Shown here: piece after piece, positions 52,697 through 62,827 of the stretch | Position numbering within the stretch: position 1 is the first letter of the stretch | How the letters are laid out: each line of letters opens with the position of its first letter | Program-made: the position numbers and the translations under genes | Assembly: GCF_002902665.1 (NCBI RefSeq) | Contig: NZ_PPRM01000104.1 | Span: 1 to 64,000 of the forward strand | Origin: Macrococcoides caseolyticum | Lineage (GTDB): Bacteria > Bacillota > Bacilli > Staphylococcales > Staphylococcaceae | DNA: 64,000 nucleotides | Direction of reading: 5' to 3' | The notes under the pieces: generated by a model | Seen by the model: only the letters and a program-made list of their open reading frames with translations | Databases searched by the model: none | What the model was told of the DNA's origin: nothing

Positions 52697-53569
52697 ATGC
52701 AGGTTAAAGATCAGTTACAACAAGCTCAAAAAGGAGCTAAAGTGAGTATTATTATGTATGTACTGCTCACAACTTTCAAGTTGTTATTCGGCTATATCCA
52801 CGGATCTCAGGCGCTTGTCGCAGACGGTCTTAATAACGCGACCGATGTTGTAAGCTCAGTAGCTCTGCTTATTGGCCTGGCGATCAGCATGAAACCTGCT
52901 GACAAAAACCATAACTACGGGCATTACCGTTCTGAATATATCGGTTCATTGATTGCATCGTTTATTATGTTTGCTGTGAGTGTACAAGTTATATTACAAG
53001 GAATTAAAAATTATATCCGTCAGGAATATTCAAATCCTTCCATTGAGACTGCAGTTGTAGCAATACTATCATCGTTTGCGATGCTCGCCGTATACATTTA
53101 TAATCGTAATCTTGCGAAGAAACTGGATTCCAGTGCACTCAAAGCAGCAGCAGCAGATAATTTATCAGATGCGCTCGTATCGCTTGGCGCATTTATAGGA
53201 ATCGTCGGTGTATTCTTCGGATTGACATTTTTAGATACGGTTGCCGCAATTATTGTCGGCTTACTCATAATGAAGACCGCTATCGAGATATTCTTTGAAA
53301 CAGCAATTACATTAACGGATGGATTCGATGCAGATACACTGGACCATATGAAACGTATCGTGTTGTCAGTAGAAAATGTAGAAAGCTGTGTTGATATCAA
53401 AGGAAGAAACCATGGAGTTATGACATTTGTAGATGTGACTGTTACAGTAAACCCTAGTTTCACTGTTGCTGAGAGTCACGATATAACAGAACACATTGAA
53501 TATGCGATTAAAGAAGAATATGGCGCTGTTGAAACAATCGTTCACCTTGAACCCGGAATAAAAAAATAA
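52697..53569 (+). CDS. Cation diffusion facilitator metal exporter
   Basis: About 290 residues from the ATG behind AAAGGGTG; a GTG three codons earlier is in frame. Six helices and a cytoplasmic ferredoxin-like tail (about 205-290). Metal-site motifs are ADGLNNATD (helix 2) and ADNLSDAL (helix 5). The Asn/Asp-type helix-2 site with Asp-rich helix 5 is found in Mn-exporting CDFs (MneP/MntE) rather than HxxxD zinc types; metal preference is inference. Divergent from the symporter. Confidence 0.9.
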   Translation: MQVKDQLQQAQKGAKVSIIMYVLLTTFKLLFGYIHGSQALVADGLNNATDVVSSVALLIGLAISMKPADKNHNYGHYRSEYIGSLIASFIMFAVSVQVILQGIKNYIRQEYSNPSIETAVVAILSSFAMLAVYIYNRNLAKKLDSSALKAAAADNLSDALVSLGAFIGIVGVFFGLTFLDTVAAIIVGLLIMKTAIEIFFETAITLTDGFDADTLDHMKRIVLSVENVESCVDIKGRNHGVMTFVDVTVTVNPSFTVAESHDITEHIEYAIKEEYGAVETIVHLEPGIKK

Positions 53570-53605
53570 AAAATTGCACACCTTAACATGAGGGTGTGCA
53601 ATTTT
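53570..53605. terminator. Terminator after the CDF gene
   Basis: AAAATTGCACACC / GGTGTGCAATTTT stem with A/T flanks on both sides, between convergent genes. Confidence 0.87.
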
Positions 53606-53609
53606 CTCT

Positions 53610-54038
53610 TCATTCTTCATCTTTTACAATCAATTTAGCGATATCGGATTGTTCATTAAATCGATTATCAAATTTAATCAGGATCCAGACAATCAGCACT
53701 GTTATCCCAATTCCTATAAATTTATACGAAACACTTACATACATCAGACAATAATAAATTAATAAAAATATAAGAAGCATAAAAAAAGGTCTGGTGACTA
53801 CATAATATTTATCAAAATAACAGCCACGATAAAATTCACTTTGCCTTAAATCCATTCTTTCAATATCCTGCTTAAGATTGTACATCGATATACACACTCT
53901 AATTACTATAAACACAATCAGGAGTGTCATAAAATAAACTACACCTTTATGCTCTCCAAAAATATATTTAAACAGTTCAGTAATCGCAATTGTCGCAAAT
54001 GCGATTATCCAGCTATTATTCCACCATCTTTCAATCAT
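53610..54038 (-). CDS. Membrane protein of unknown function
   Basis: A 142-residue protein with about four helices (10-25, 34-53, 84-105 and 107-122) and a cytoplasmic loop with LKQDIERMDLRQSEFYRGCY between helices 2 and 3. The end is acidic. Not recognised. It lies downstream of the airSR pair on the same strand with a 51-base gap, so it could be the last gene of that operon. Confidence 0.6.
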   Translation of the reverse strand: MIERWWNNSWIIAFATIAITELFKYIFGEHKGVVYFMTLLIVFIVIRVCISMYNLKQDIERMDLRQSEFYRGCYFDKYYVVTRPFFMLLIFLLIYYCLMYVSVSYKFIGIGITVLIVWILIKFDNRFNEQSDIAKLIVKDEE

Positions 54039-54089
54039 CGCCCCACCTCATTTACCATATTACAACAAAAATGTAAGGTGTATGCTTCA

Positions 54090-54719
54090 TTAAATCAACT
54101 TATATTTCACGCCATACATCGATGCTTGTGTACGGTCACCCACTTCCAGCTTTGCAAATATATGACTGACATGTGTTTTCACCGTTTTTTCTGAGACAAA
54201 GAGTTTTTCAGCGATTTCTTTGTTCGTTAAGCCTTCGCTCATCGCTTTTAACACTTCAAGCTCTCTTTTTGATAACGGATTTCTTAAATGTGCAAGGTTC
54301 ATGCCACTTTTTCTGACTTTCATAACATCTGGATGAAATATCTGTTCACCTGCTGCAATCTGTTTTATCGTAGTGATCAGCGCTTTCGGTTCACTGTCTT
54401 TCATCTCATAGCCATCTGCACCTGCATCCATCACGCCAAGGACATGTTCTTCATCGATAAAGCTTGATAATACGAGTACTTTAACGTCTGGATACTTTGC
54501 TTTTATTCGTCTTGTTGCTTCTATTCCATTAAGTTCAGGCATCACAAGGTCCATAATAATGAGATCAGGTAATTGCGTTTCATCTAGATGTTCAAGCAGC
54601 TCTCTGCCGTTATTGAAATCAGCAATTACATTAAAACTTGCTTCTGTTGAGAGTAGAAATTTCATCCCTTGCCTTACGATATGGTGGTCATCCACGAGTA
54701 TAATATCCATGCGTTTCAT
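54090..54719 (-). CDS. airR: Response regulator, NarL/LuxR type (AirR/YhcZ-like)
   Basis: A 209-residue regulator. Receiver domain with DD (residues 9-10 region, LVDDHH), phosphoacceptor Asp in [11 protein letters not shown] (about 56) and the LVLSSF Thr/Ser position. C-terminal LuxR HTH at about 145-205 ([26 protein letters not shown]). Its first ATG overlaps the kinase stop; an ATG three codons on has better spacing to AAAGGATG. Orthology to S. aureus AirR (YhcR) and B. subtilis YhcZ is supported by the flanking genes. Confidence 0.85.
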   Translation of the reverse strand: MKRMDIILVDDHHIVRQGMKFLLSTEASFNVIADFNNGRELLEHLDETQLPDLIIMDLVMPELNGIEATRRIKAKYPDVKVLVLSSFIDEEHVLGVMDAGADGYEMKDSEPKALITTIKQIAAGEQIFHPDVMKVRKSGMNLAHLRNPLSKRELEVLKAMSEGLTNKEIAEKLFVSEKTVKTHVSHIFAKLEVGDRTQASMYGVKYKLI

Positions 54720-55825
54720 CCTTTCGGGTAAGTGAATTTAACCGTCGTCCCTTGCATTAATATGCTTTGAATTTCAAGTATACCACCAATCTCCTGTGCA
54801 CGTTGCTGCATATTCTTCACTCCATGTGTCGGTAATGCTTTCGTATGTTTATTATTATATCCTTTACCGTTATCATGGATTACAAGTATAAAATGTTTAT
54901 CATCCTGCTTCATTGATATCATTACTTCTTCTGTTTCTGCGTGCTTCTTCACATTATTCAGCGCTTCCTGAACGATTCGAAATGCACTGTTTTCAATTTT
55001 ATTCTCTAAATTAATGAATCCTTCCACTTCAATTGTTACATCGAGGCCGAGTACATTACCATAGTTCTGTACTGCTTCAACGAGTCCGTGTTCAAGCCCG
55101 ACTGGTTTCAGCTGCCAGATTAATGCGCGCATCTCACTTACTGCATCTTGACTCGTCTTCTCGATGATCTGAAATGCAGATTTCGCACGATTGTCATCGG
55201 TCATACTTTCTGCAGCATGCGCCGTAAGTTTCAGTGAAAAGAGCATCTGATTGACCGAATCGTGCAAGTCTCGTGCAAGCCTTGTACGCTCTTCCTGCAG
55301 TGCATTCTCTCGCTCACGTTCTGTAAGATATATTCGCTTAATTGCACTACCGATTTGAAAAGCGACGGATTCAAGCAATGCTAAGTCTTCATCAGAATAT
55401 ACTTTGGTAAACGGTGTAGCAACGTTAAGTAATCCGAAATGTTCTTCTCCAGATTGCAAAGGAACTGTCGCGTGGTGTGTAATATCATCTGTCATGTCAC
55501 TATATTTTTTATTTGCTTTTACGATTCGAGAACAAGTAATGATGTTCGAAGCTTTCGTTAATTTCTTCTGATGATAACGTGATACGCACCAGCATGGGCC
55601 TTCTGTCATATAGCGACATGACTCCATCTTCAGTGCTTGCGGGAGCTTATAATCAGATACGAGTGTATGTTTGCCATCATCATCGATGAAAAATATCCAT
55701 CCAGTAGAAAAATTGGTCCCTTGAACAAGTCTGTTCAAGGCACCATTCATCATTGAATATATATCTGTCTCCTCATTCAAGAATTCCGCGATTTCTTTCA
55801 GTAAAGCTGTACTGTTCTGCATCAT
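54716..55825 (-). CDS. airS: GAF-domain sensor histidine kinase (AirS/YhcY-like)
   Basis: A 369-residue cytoplasmic kinase without membrane helices. GAF domain at about 20-165 with four cysteines, C70, C78, C80 and C98, suited to an iron-sulfur cluster as reported for AirS. The HisKA_3 dimerisation helix has phosphoacceptor His188 in [10 protein letters not shown]. An HATPase domain follows ([27 protein letters not shown]). It probably senses oxygen or redox state. Upstream the GNAT-nitrilase gene ends 5 bases away, and downstream it overlaps airR. Confidence 0.86.
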   Translation of the reverse strand: MMQNSTALLKEIAEFLNEETDIYSMMNGALNRLVQGTNFSTGWIFFIDDDGKHTLVSDYKLPQALKMESCRYMTEGPCWCVSRYHQKKLTKASNIITCSRIVKANKKYSDMTDDITHHATVPLQSGEEHFGLLNVATPFTKVYSDEDLALLESVAFQIGSAIKRIYLTERERENALQEERTRLARDLHDSVNQMLFSLKLTAHAAESMTDDNRAKSAFQIIEKTSQDAVSEMRALIWQLKPVGLEHGLVEAVQNYGNVLGLDVTIEVEGFINLENKIENSAFRIVQEALNNVKKHAETEEVMISMKQDDKHFILVIHDNGKGYNNKHTKALPTHGVKNMQQRAQEIGGILEIQSILMQGTTVKFTYPKG

Positions 55826-55830
55826 ATCAC

Positions 55831-57369
55831 CTATTTTTTATATTCAACGTTGTATAAATCATGTCTTCTATCTCTTAATTGTCTTACTGTTCCATTCTCT
55901 CGTCCGCGACGTAATACTTCAAGATCAATATCACCAATCACGACCATCTCTACGTTCTCCCCTGTTTCACCTACAATACCATCTCTTGCAAATCCAAAAT
56001 CGCTCGGGGAATAAATGCCTGAACCTGAATACTGGATATCCATATTTTCAGTTTGTGGTAAATTCCCGCATGTTCCACTTGTTACTGTGTAGATCTGATT
56101 TTCAATCGCACGTGCCATCGAACAATACTTCACGCGTAAATAACTTTGTCTATCTTCAGTTGAGAATGGTGTGAAGATGATCTTAGCACCTTTCTCTGTA
56201 GCAATACGTGCCATCTCAGGAAACTCAGAATCATAACAAATCTGAATCGCAATCTTACCACAGTCTGTATCGAATACTTCTACGTTATTGCCTGGAGAAA
56301 TTCCCCACCATCTACGTTCATTCGGTGTAACGTGAATCTTGTACTGTTTCTCGATTGACCCGTCACGACGGAATAAGTACGAAATGTTGTAGATTTCATC
56401 TTCTTCTTCAACAAAGTGACTGCCACCTATAATATTAATATTATAACGTACGGCAAATTCATTAAACATCTCAATATACTGTTCAGTATATTTCGTAAGT
56501 TGACGAATAGATTCTGCTGGATTACGTTTCTCATCAAAACTCATCAGTTGTGTCGTAAGTAATTCAGGAAATACAACGAAGTCGCTTTCAGCATCGTATG
56601 CCACATCAACAAAATATTCAATTTGGTTCGCAAACTCTTCAAACGAATCAATTTTACGCATCATATAGTTGACGGTACAAATACGGACAGGATCGCTTGT
56701 CTTAAAGTGAATGTTTGATTTAGCAACGTAGTCCGGGTTGTTCCATTCCATTAATGTTGCATACTTACTTGAATTCACATCATCCTTTAGATAATTTGGA
56801 TTGATACGCATCAAGGTAAATCCATTCATATACTGGAATGTCAATACTGGGTCTTTAATTTTGTGCTTCATCACATCGTTAACATATTCTCTTGGTGTGA
56901 GTTCATCCTGATACTTATGATAATTTGGAATGCGTCCACCAATAATGATTGATTTTAAATTCAATTCATAAGCAATTTCTCGACGTGCTTCATAAAGACG
57001 TTGACCAACTCTCATCCCACGGTAATCAGGGTGAACCATGACTTCTATACCATATAAATTATGTCCGTTATCATTGTGGTTCGTAATATAACCATTATCT
57101 GTAATACTATCCCACGTGTGACGATCATCATACTCATCGAAATTAATGATTAAACTTGAACAACTTCCGATAATTTTACCATCATATTCAATAACCATCT
57201 GTCCACGTGGAAACAAGTTAATATGGGACTCAAGATGTTCTTTCTTCCACGGTTCCATCCCCGGGAAGCAGATGTTTTGTAAGGCGATAATCTCGTCGAT
57301 ATCATCTTTGGTCATCTGACGCGCCTCGATTGATTTATTAAACTTATCTAAATTTATTTCTTCTGTCAT
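55831..57369 (-). CDS. GNAT acetyltransferase-nitrilase fusion, YhcX-like
   Basis: A 512-residue two-domain protein. Residues 1-190: GNAT fold with EVMVHPDYRGMRVGQRLYEA (acetyl-CoA loop). Residues about 225-500: carbon-nitrogen hydrolase with catalytic Glu in VVFPELLT, Lys in YKIHVTPNE and Cys in IQICYDSEFPE. B. subtilis YhcX has the same fusion and precedes yhcY-yhcZ, so the three-gene order is old. Substrate unknown; a nitrile or amide is plausible. RBS AGGAGAATATAC. Confidence 0.9.
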   Translation of the reverse strand: MTEEINLDKFNKSIEARQMTKDDIDEIIALQNICFPGMEPWKKEHLESHINLFPRGQMVIEYDGKIIGSCSSLIINFDEYDDRHTWDSITDNGYITNHNDNGHNLYGIEVMVHPDYRGMRVGQRLYEARREIAYELNLKSIIIGGRIPNYHKYQDELTPREYVNDVMKHKIKDPVLTFQYMNGFTLMRINPNYLKDDVNSSKYATLMEWNNPDYVAKSNIHFKTSDPVRICTVNYMMRKIDSFEEFANQIEYFVDVAYDAESDFVVFPELLTTQLMSFDEKRNPAESIRQLTKYTEQYIEMFNEFAVRYNINIIGGSHFVEEEDEIYNISYLFRRDGSIEKQYKIHVTPNERRWWGISPGNNVEVFDTDCGKIAIQICYDSEFPEMARIATEKGAKIIFTPFSTEDRQSYLRVKYCSMARAIENQIYTVTSGTCGNLPQTENMDIQYSGSGIYSPSDFGFARDGIVGETGENVEMVVIGDIDLEVLRRGRENGTVRQLRDRRHDLYNVEYKK

Positions 57370-57477
57370 GTATATTCTCCTTTATTTGCTCTATAATAAT
57401 AAATAGACAAATCATTTTATTAGTCTATAATTTATACCCTATTATTATAGTCGATAAAAGTGAATAGGAGAAAATAT

Positions 57478-58299
57478 ATGAAATTACGTGTAATAGAAGA
57501 ATGGAATAATATGACGATAGAGGCATTGCTTAAACATTTACAAATACCAAAGAAAGCGACACATGAGCTACGTATGTCTAAAGCAATTACGATAAATGAT
57601 GCAGCTGCTACATTTCACGATACGTTAAGTACTGGAGATGAACTTTACTTACCTATCGCACAAGAAAAGAGCAATTATAAATCAAGCTATCGCATGTGCG
57701 AAGTGAAATATGAAGATGAGTATTTAGCAATACTCGTTAAACCAAAGGGTGTTAAGACACATCCAAATGATATGAGCGAGTCAAATACCTTGCTAAATCA
57801 CGCAATCTATACACTCGATTCAGAATATGTGGAACCGATACATCGCCTTGACCAGGAAACTGTTGGCTTATTACTTGTCGCTAAAAATCCATTTATCAAG
57901 AAAATCCTTGACCGTATGCTGGAAGAGCGATTAATCAAACGTACTTATCGTGCAAAAGTTAAGAGTCACCTACCATTGAAGCATCAGACAATCGATATGC
58001 CGATCGGTAAAGACAAATTTCATCCCAATAAACGTCGCGTTTCACAAACCGGCGACCGAGCAGTTACACATATCGTAAGCTCTAAAGCAAATGGAGACGG
58101 TACTGCAGATGTTGAACTTCAGCTTGAAACAGGACGTACACATCAGATTAGAGTACATCTTGCTGAAATCGGACACCCTGTTATCGGAGACCCATTATAC
58201 AGCGATTCCCATTTACGTCAACTCGCGCTAGAAAGCTATAAACTGGAGTTTATACATCCATTTACCGGAGAGACTGTTACAGCAACATTAGAGCAATAA
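57478..58299 (+). CDS. RluA-family pseudouridine synthase
   Basis: About 273 residues from the ATG behind TAGGAGAAAATAT; an upstream GTG in frame is unlikely. The catalytic Asp lies in PIHRLDQETVGLLLVAKNP (about 118-136); ETGRTHQIRVHLAEIGHPVIGD (about 218-239) is the other family signature. N-terminal S4-like segment at about 10-55. It modifies uridines in rRNA or tRNA; site specificity cannot be read. Divergent from the yhcX-like gene. Confidence 0.92.
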   Translation: MKLRVIEEWNNMTIEALLKHLQIPKKATHELRMSKAITINDAAATFHDTLSTGDELYLPIAQEKSNYKSSYRMCEVKYEDEYLAILVKPKGVKTHPNDMSESNTLLNHAIYTLDSEYVEPIHRLDQETVGLLLVAKNPFIKKILDRMLEERLIKRTYRAKVKSHLPLKHQTIDMPIGKDKFHPNKRRVSQTGDRAVTHIVSSKANGDGTADVELQLETGRTHQIRVHLAEIGHPVIGDPLYSDSHLRQLALESYKLEFIHPFTGETVTATLEQ

Positions 58300-58358
58300 T
58301 TTTGAATATCGTATAGCGATTCACTATGATATACATATCAATATTTAGGAGGAGCAAA

Positions 58359-58973
58359 ATGATAGCAACAGATATACAAGAGAAATTACTGACACGCCGT
58401 GCAGTCAAACAATACGATCCAGCGTTCAAACTTTCTCAGGATGAAATACTCGACTTACTTGATGCTGCAAACAAAGCACCGTCAGCATGGAATCTTCAAC
58501 ATTGGAAGTTTATGGTTGTTCACTCAGATGAAGGTAAACAGAAGTTACTCCCTATCGCCTTTAACCAGCAGCAAATTGTTGATGCAAGTGCGGTCATCGT
58601 AATATTAGGTGATAAGGAAGCAAATAAAAATATCGATGAAATTTGCGCACCTGATATCCAAAAAGGACGAATGACTGATGAAATTAAAGAACGTCTCGCA
58701 AGTCAGGTCAACAATGTGTATCAAAATGAACATTATGCTTATGAGGCAGCAGTCATGAACTCTACATTCCCTGCGATGCAGATTATGAATTTTGCAACGT
58801 TACGCGATTTAGGTACTTGTGCCATCGGTGGATTCAATCGCACACAATTAATTGAATCGTTCAATATCGACGAGCGCTATGTTCCAACAATGCTGATCAC
58901 TGTTGGAAAGTCTATTAAGACACCGCGTGAAACAGACAGAAGAGATGTACAGACTATTACGGAATTTCATTAA
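58359..58973 (+). CDS. Nitroreductase-family flavoprotein
   Basis: About 204 residues from the ATG behind TTTAGGAGGAGCAAA. N-terminal RRAVKQYDPAFKLS with conserved arginines for FMN phosphate, then NKAPSAWNLQHWKFMVV (about 40), AVIVILGDKEANK and GTCAIGGFN (about 155). It reduces nitro compounds or quinones with NAD(P)H. The natural substrate is unknown. Separate from the pseudouridine synthase gene by 59 bases. Confidence 0.9.
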   Translation: MIATDIQEKLLTRRAVKQYDPAFKLSQDEILDLLDAANKAPSAWNLQHWKFMVVHSDEGKQKLLPIAFNQQQIVDASAVIVILGDKEANKNIDEICAPDIQKGRMTDEIKERLASQVNNVYQNEHYAYEAAVMNSTFPAMQIMNFATLRDLGTCAIGGFNRTQLIESFNIDERYVPTMLITVGKSIKTPRETDRRDVQTITEFH

Positions 58974-58987
58974 AAGATAAGACACGA

Positions 58988-59025
58988 AAAAGAGGTAGGA
59001 AACTTATAAGTTTCCTGCCTCTTTT
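58988..59025. terminator. Terminator between nitroreductase and ppk
   Basis: AAAAGAGGTAGGAAACTT pairs with AAGTTTCCTGCCTCTTTT almost perfectly around a TAT centre; T-runs suit both directions. Confidence 0.88.
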
Positions 59026-59028
59026 CAT

Positions 59029-59064
59029 GGTTTTGCTTGTGGCAGAACACTTCTGTCACGACCT
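59029..59064 (-). repeat. Gene-end repeat, copy B (after ppk)
   Basis: 36 bases directly after the ppk stop, about 73% matched to the segment after menB (23064-23100). Here it can fold as GTGACAGAA-GTG-TTCTGCCAC, with one mismatch. Confidence 0.5.
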
Positions 59065-61248
59065 TTAGTTACGTCTTAGTTTATTCTTCACAAACCCTAA
59101 TACTTTTGCACGTTTACTCATCACGGGTTTATGTATGACTTCTTTCGGTCTGATCAATGATCGTTTAAATTCCTCTGCTCGATACATCAATTCATCTTGT
59201 GAGTTAATCGCACGCGCATCATTTCTTACGTAATGATATATGCCATTTGAATCCTGCTCACGTGCTTTTTGATTATCTTCTAACTGTAAATTTAATATAT
59301 CTTTTAATTCCTCTACAATCTTACTTTCAATAACTGGGAATAAGATTTCTACACGTTTAATCATATTGCGCGTCATCATATCCGCTGACGATAAGTACAT
59401 CTTCTCTTCCCCATTATGATAGAAGTAATAAATTCTTGAATGCTCAAGGAATCGTCCTACAATGCTGATAACACGAATATTCTCACTTACACCAGGAATT
59501 CCTGGTCTCAAGCAGCATATCCCTCGAATAATCAGTTTTACTTGAACACCAGCATTACTCGCTTCATACAGCTTCTTAATTACTGTCTTATCCGTTAACG
59601 AGTTCATCTTCGCGATGATCAGTCCATTTCCGTGCTGTTTCTGACATTCGATCTCCTGATCGATATGTTCAATAAATTCATCACGAATCTCAAATGGTGC
59701 AACATGTAATCGCTTATAGGTCGGTTTCTCAGAGTAACCACTTAAGTAATTGAAGAAGTTCATCGCATCTTCTCCAATTTCTTTATTCGTCGTAATGATA
59801 CCCATATCGGTATAAATTTTAGCAGTTTTATCGTTATAGTTCCCTGTTCCTAAATGAACATATGATACCATTTCATCATTTACTTTCTTAACGACTAACG
59901 TAATTTTACTGTGTGTTTTAAGGTGTGTCATACCATAAATAACATGACATCCTGCTTCTTCAAGCATACGTGCCCAATGTACGTTATTCTCTTCATCAAA
60001 ACGTGCCTTCAGCTCAACAAGCACCGTAACTTGTTTACCCGCCTCAGCTGCATTTTTCAGTGCATCGATTATCGGCGAGTCGCTTGACACACGATATAGC
60101 GTCTGTTTAATCGCCAATGTATTCGGGTCTTCAGATGCATCTTTAATAAAATCCACAATCGGCTGGAAAGATTCATATGGATGATGGAAGAATATATCAC
60201 GCTTCAGTGCTTCCTCATATAAATTTTTATCACCTAAATATTTCGGTGGACATGGTTCGAATGGCTTAAAGGCAAGTTGAGGGCATCGTTTCTCTATCAT
60301 TCCTGATAATTGAAATAACATCGTTAAGTCTAGTGGTCCTTCAATCTTGTAAATATCACGGTCCTCAATCTCAAGTTCATCCTTTAAAAATGACGCATTG
60401 ATTGACACATCCTGTCGCGTATCAATCTCAAGACGCACTGCTGCACCACTTTTACGCTTCTTAAGAAATTTCTCTATTTCAATCAGAAGATCCTCTGCAC
60501 CATCTTCATGAATTGTTAAGTCTGCGTTACGTGTAATACGAAAAGCAAATGTACGCGTTACTTGGTAGCCGTAAAACAGCTTATGAATAAAATGTGTAAT
60601 AACATCTTCCAGTAAAACATATACAGTTTTTTCACCATTCGTCAACTCAATAATGCGATTAAGTAAAGCTGGAATCTGGACGATTGCTGATTTCTTTTCA
60701 CCATTACCCGTCACTACATCGACAAATATGTTTAACGATTTATTAGACAACTTTGGAAATGGTCGGTATGCATCAATTCCAAGGGGCGTTAATGTCGGAA
60801 GTATCTCGAAGTTAAACTTGTTTTCAACGATACTATAATTTTCAGGTGATAATTCATCAACCGATTTAAAGTACACATTGTATCCTTCAAGATTACGAAT
60901 TAAAGCATGATATTGATCATACTGCATCCTCACATTATCTCTATTTGCCTTATCAACCGCAATCAGCTGTTCTGTCGGTGTCATCTGGGTCTTATTCTCA
61001 GGCTCACTGAATCCCATCGTTATCTGATCTTTCAGACCACCCACACGAACCATAAAAAATTCATCTAAGTTTGAACTAGCGATTGCTAAAAACTTAATGC
61101 GCTCAAGTAATGGGTTCTTCTGATCAAATGCCTCTTCTATGACTCTACGGTTAAAATCAACCCAGCTCACTTCGCGATTATTATAATATGCTTTATTTCC
61201 TAAATCTATGTTCTGGTTCATCGTCATCACATCCACTTTCTGTTTCAT
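59065..61248 (-). CDS. ppk: Polyphosphate kinase (PPK1)
   Basis: A 727-residue enzyme that reversibly makes polyphosphate from ATP. Four-domain PPK1 with N-domain [14 protein letters not shown], the catalytic His region [13 protein letters not shown] and [19 protein letters not shown] (about 450-500), and [19 protein letters not shown] (about 600) in the second PLD-like half. A start at an internal ATG (about 8-10 codons on) is possible as the ribosome site is weak. 26 bases after ppx, so co-transcribed. Confidence 0.95.
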   Translation of the reverse strand: MKQKVDVMTMNQNIDLGNKAYYNNREVSWVDFNRRVIEEAFDQKNPLLERIKFLAIASSNLDEFFMVRVGGLKDQITMGFSEPENKTQMTPTEQLIAVDKANRDNVRMQYDQYHALIRNLEGYNVYFKSVDELSPENYSIVENKFNFEILPTLTPLGIDAYRPFPKLSNKSLNIFVDVVTGNGEKKSAIVQIPALLNRIIELTNGEKTVYVLLEDVITHFIHKLFYGYQVTRTFAFRITRNADLTIHEDGAEDLLIEIEKFLKKRKSGAAVRLEIDTRQDVSINASFLKDELEIEDRDIYKIEGPLDLTMLFQLSGMIEKRCPQLAFKPFEPCPPKYLGDKNLYEEALKRDIFFHHPYESFQPIVDFIKDASEDPNTLAIKQTLYRVSSDSPIIDALKNAAEAGKQVTVLVELKARFDEENNVHWARMLEEAGCHVIYGMTHLKTHSKITLVVKKVNDEMVSYVHLGTGNYNDKTAKIYTDMGIITTNKEIGEDAMNFFNYLSGYSEKPTYKRLHVAPFEIRDEFIEHIDQEIECQKQHGNGLIIAKMNSLTDKTVIKKLYEASNAGVQVKLIIRGICCLRPGIPGVSENIRVISIVGRFLEHSRIYYFYHNGEEKMYLSSADMMTRNMIKRVEILFPVIESKIVEELKDILNLQLEDNQKAREQDSNGIYHYVRNDARAINSQDELMYRAEEFKRSLIRPKEVIHKPVMSKRAKVLGFVKNKLRRN

Positions 61249-61274
61249 AATTCTGCCTATTCTACTGTACCGAA

Positions 61275-62807
61275 TTAATGTAAAGCTTTTGTAAATATGA
61301 GGTTAATTTTAGATTTAATGATTTTTTCGATATGTTTCTTCTGTCTCTCTGCCTGATACTCTTCTGCTATTGGATCTCCGTTGTATTCGATGACTAGATT
61401 ATATTTATCATCTTTCTTCTCAAAATAGAGTGATTCAACGATATTGGTATTGCTGATATTTAAGGCATGTGAAAATTTCAGAATGCTGCCAAGCATCTGG
61501 ATGACATCTTTCTCATCACTGTTAAACCACTGCGTTTCTTCTTCATAAAATTTAAATAAAGATTTATTCTTATAACTGGCTAGTAAAGCGAGTTTTACGC
61601 GATTCTTGTGACTGATACCATTTAAACTTGAGTTTGAAAGAATATAATATGTGTGCTGGCTCGCTGCATCTGAATCGATATAACTGCCTAAATAATAAAG
61701 GTACGCAGCATGCTTTAAGAAAGTCTTATCCTTTTTATTACCTTTAATCAAGTCATGCTTTTCCATTTCGTAATATAGTGCCTCTGCAATCATCGTACGT
61801 TGCATCGCTTCATCATGCTTGATATTATAATCACTCGCTAAGTTACGTAAGGAATCTTTAAATACATTATCTTTATCAAACGGTAACGTATACTCCTGTT
61901 CAAGTACTTTCATAATGACACCTTCGCGCAATCCTTTACGCGAAAAGATAAACTCAGTGGCATCTACTTCGTCAAATAATGTATTAAATAATATACATGA
62001 TGGAACGATGATATCCTGTCTATCACGACTTAAACCGTCCAGGTCTTCTAAATTATCTTCTGGTGTATTGATCAATGTCTCAAATACAAGTTCAAGATCC
62101 TTCTCTTTCATTCCATAACCATGTACACCCGCAATCGGATATTCAGTTAGTGATTGGTGAATTCGTGCGATATTTCTCGCAGATCCACCAATTGCAATAA
62201 TTGGACACTTACGTTTTTCGAGCCACTTTAAGCTTTCAAATTGTGTTTTAATATATTTTCCAGCTTGTTTTATCGCCTCTTCGTCGTTATGTCCCTTACC
62301 ATCAAAGAATAGCTTCTGAAGCGTTACGACACCGAACGGGAAACTATGTGAAAACTTTAGTTCCTTATCTTCAAAGTACGTAACCTCGGTACTACCCCCA
62401 CCGATATCAACTGTTATACCATCTGGATAGTCTAACGTATTAATTACAGCATAGTATCCATAAAACGCTTCTTCTTCTTCAGTAATAATACGCACATCAA
62501 CGCCTGTTTCAGCTTTCGCGCGTGCAATGATCGCATCAATATTTTTAGATTGACGCACTGCAGCCGTTGCGACCGGATACAATACATCAACGTTAAATTT
62601 ATCAGCGACTTTCTGAAAGCTCTGAAGCGTATGGTATAATACATCGATTCCTTTATCTGACATCACTTTATCGCTATCTAAATATTGATAGAGACGTGCC
62701 GGCGTTTTAATATTCTGTAATTCCTGCAGTCCAATTTCAACTGAATAGTCAAAGATTACAAGTCTGATTGTATTTGAGCCTATATCTACTAATCCAATTC
62801 TCTTCAT
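61275..62807 (-). CDS. ppx: Exopolyphosphatase (Ppx/GppA)
   Basis: A 510-residue ASKHA-fold phosphatase. Phosphate loop [14 protein letters not shown] (about 6-19) and [16 protein letters not shown] (about 138-153), with catalytic Glu in [11 protein letters not shown] (about 115). A C-terminal HD-like helical domain spans about 320-500. It degrades polyphosphate, or acts on pppGpp as in GppA; the two cannot be separated by sight. Paired with ppk, giving both arms of polyphosphate turnover. RBS GGGCAGGTAATC. Confidence 0.94.
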   Translation of the reverse strand: MKRIGLVDIGSNTIRLVIFDYSVEIGLQELQNIKTPARLYQYLDSDKVMSDKGIDVLYHTLQSFQKVADKFNVDVLYPVATAAVRQSKNIDAIIARAKAETGVDVRIITEEEEAFYGYYAVINTLDYPDGITVDIGGGSTEVTYFEDKELKFSHSFPFGVVTLQKLFFDGKGHNDEEAIKQAGKYIKTQFESLKWLEKRKCPIIAIGGSARNIARIHQSLTEYPIAGVHGYGMKEKDLELVFETLINTPEDNLEDLDGLSRDRQDIIVPSCILFNTLFDEVDATEFIFSRKGLREGVIMKVLEQEYTLPFDKDNVFKDSLRNLASDYNIKHDEAMQRTMIAEALYYEMEKHDLIKGNKKDKTFLKHAAYLYYLGSYIDSDAASQHTYYILSNSSLNGISHKNRVKLALLASYKNKSLFKFYEEETQWFNSDEKDVIQMLGSILKFSHALNISNTNIVESLYFEKKDDKYNLVIEYNGDPIAEEYQAERQKKHIEKIIKSKINLIFTKALH

Positions 62808-62827
62808 GATTACCTGCCCTTCACTTC

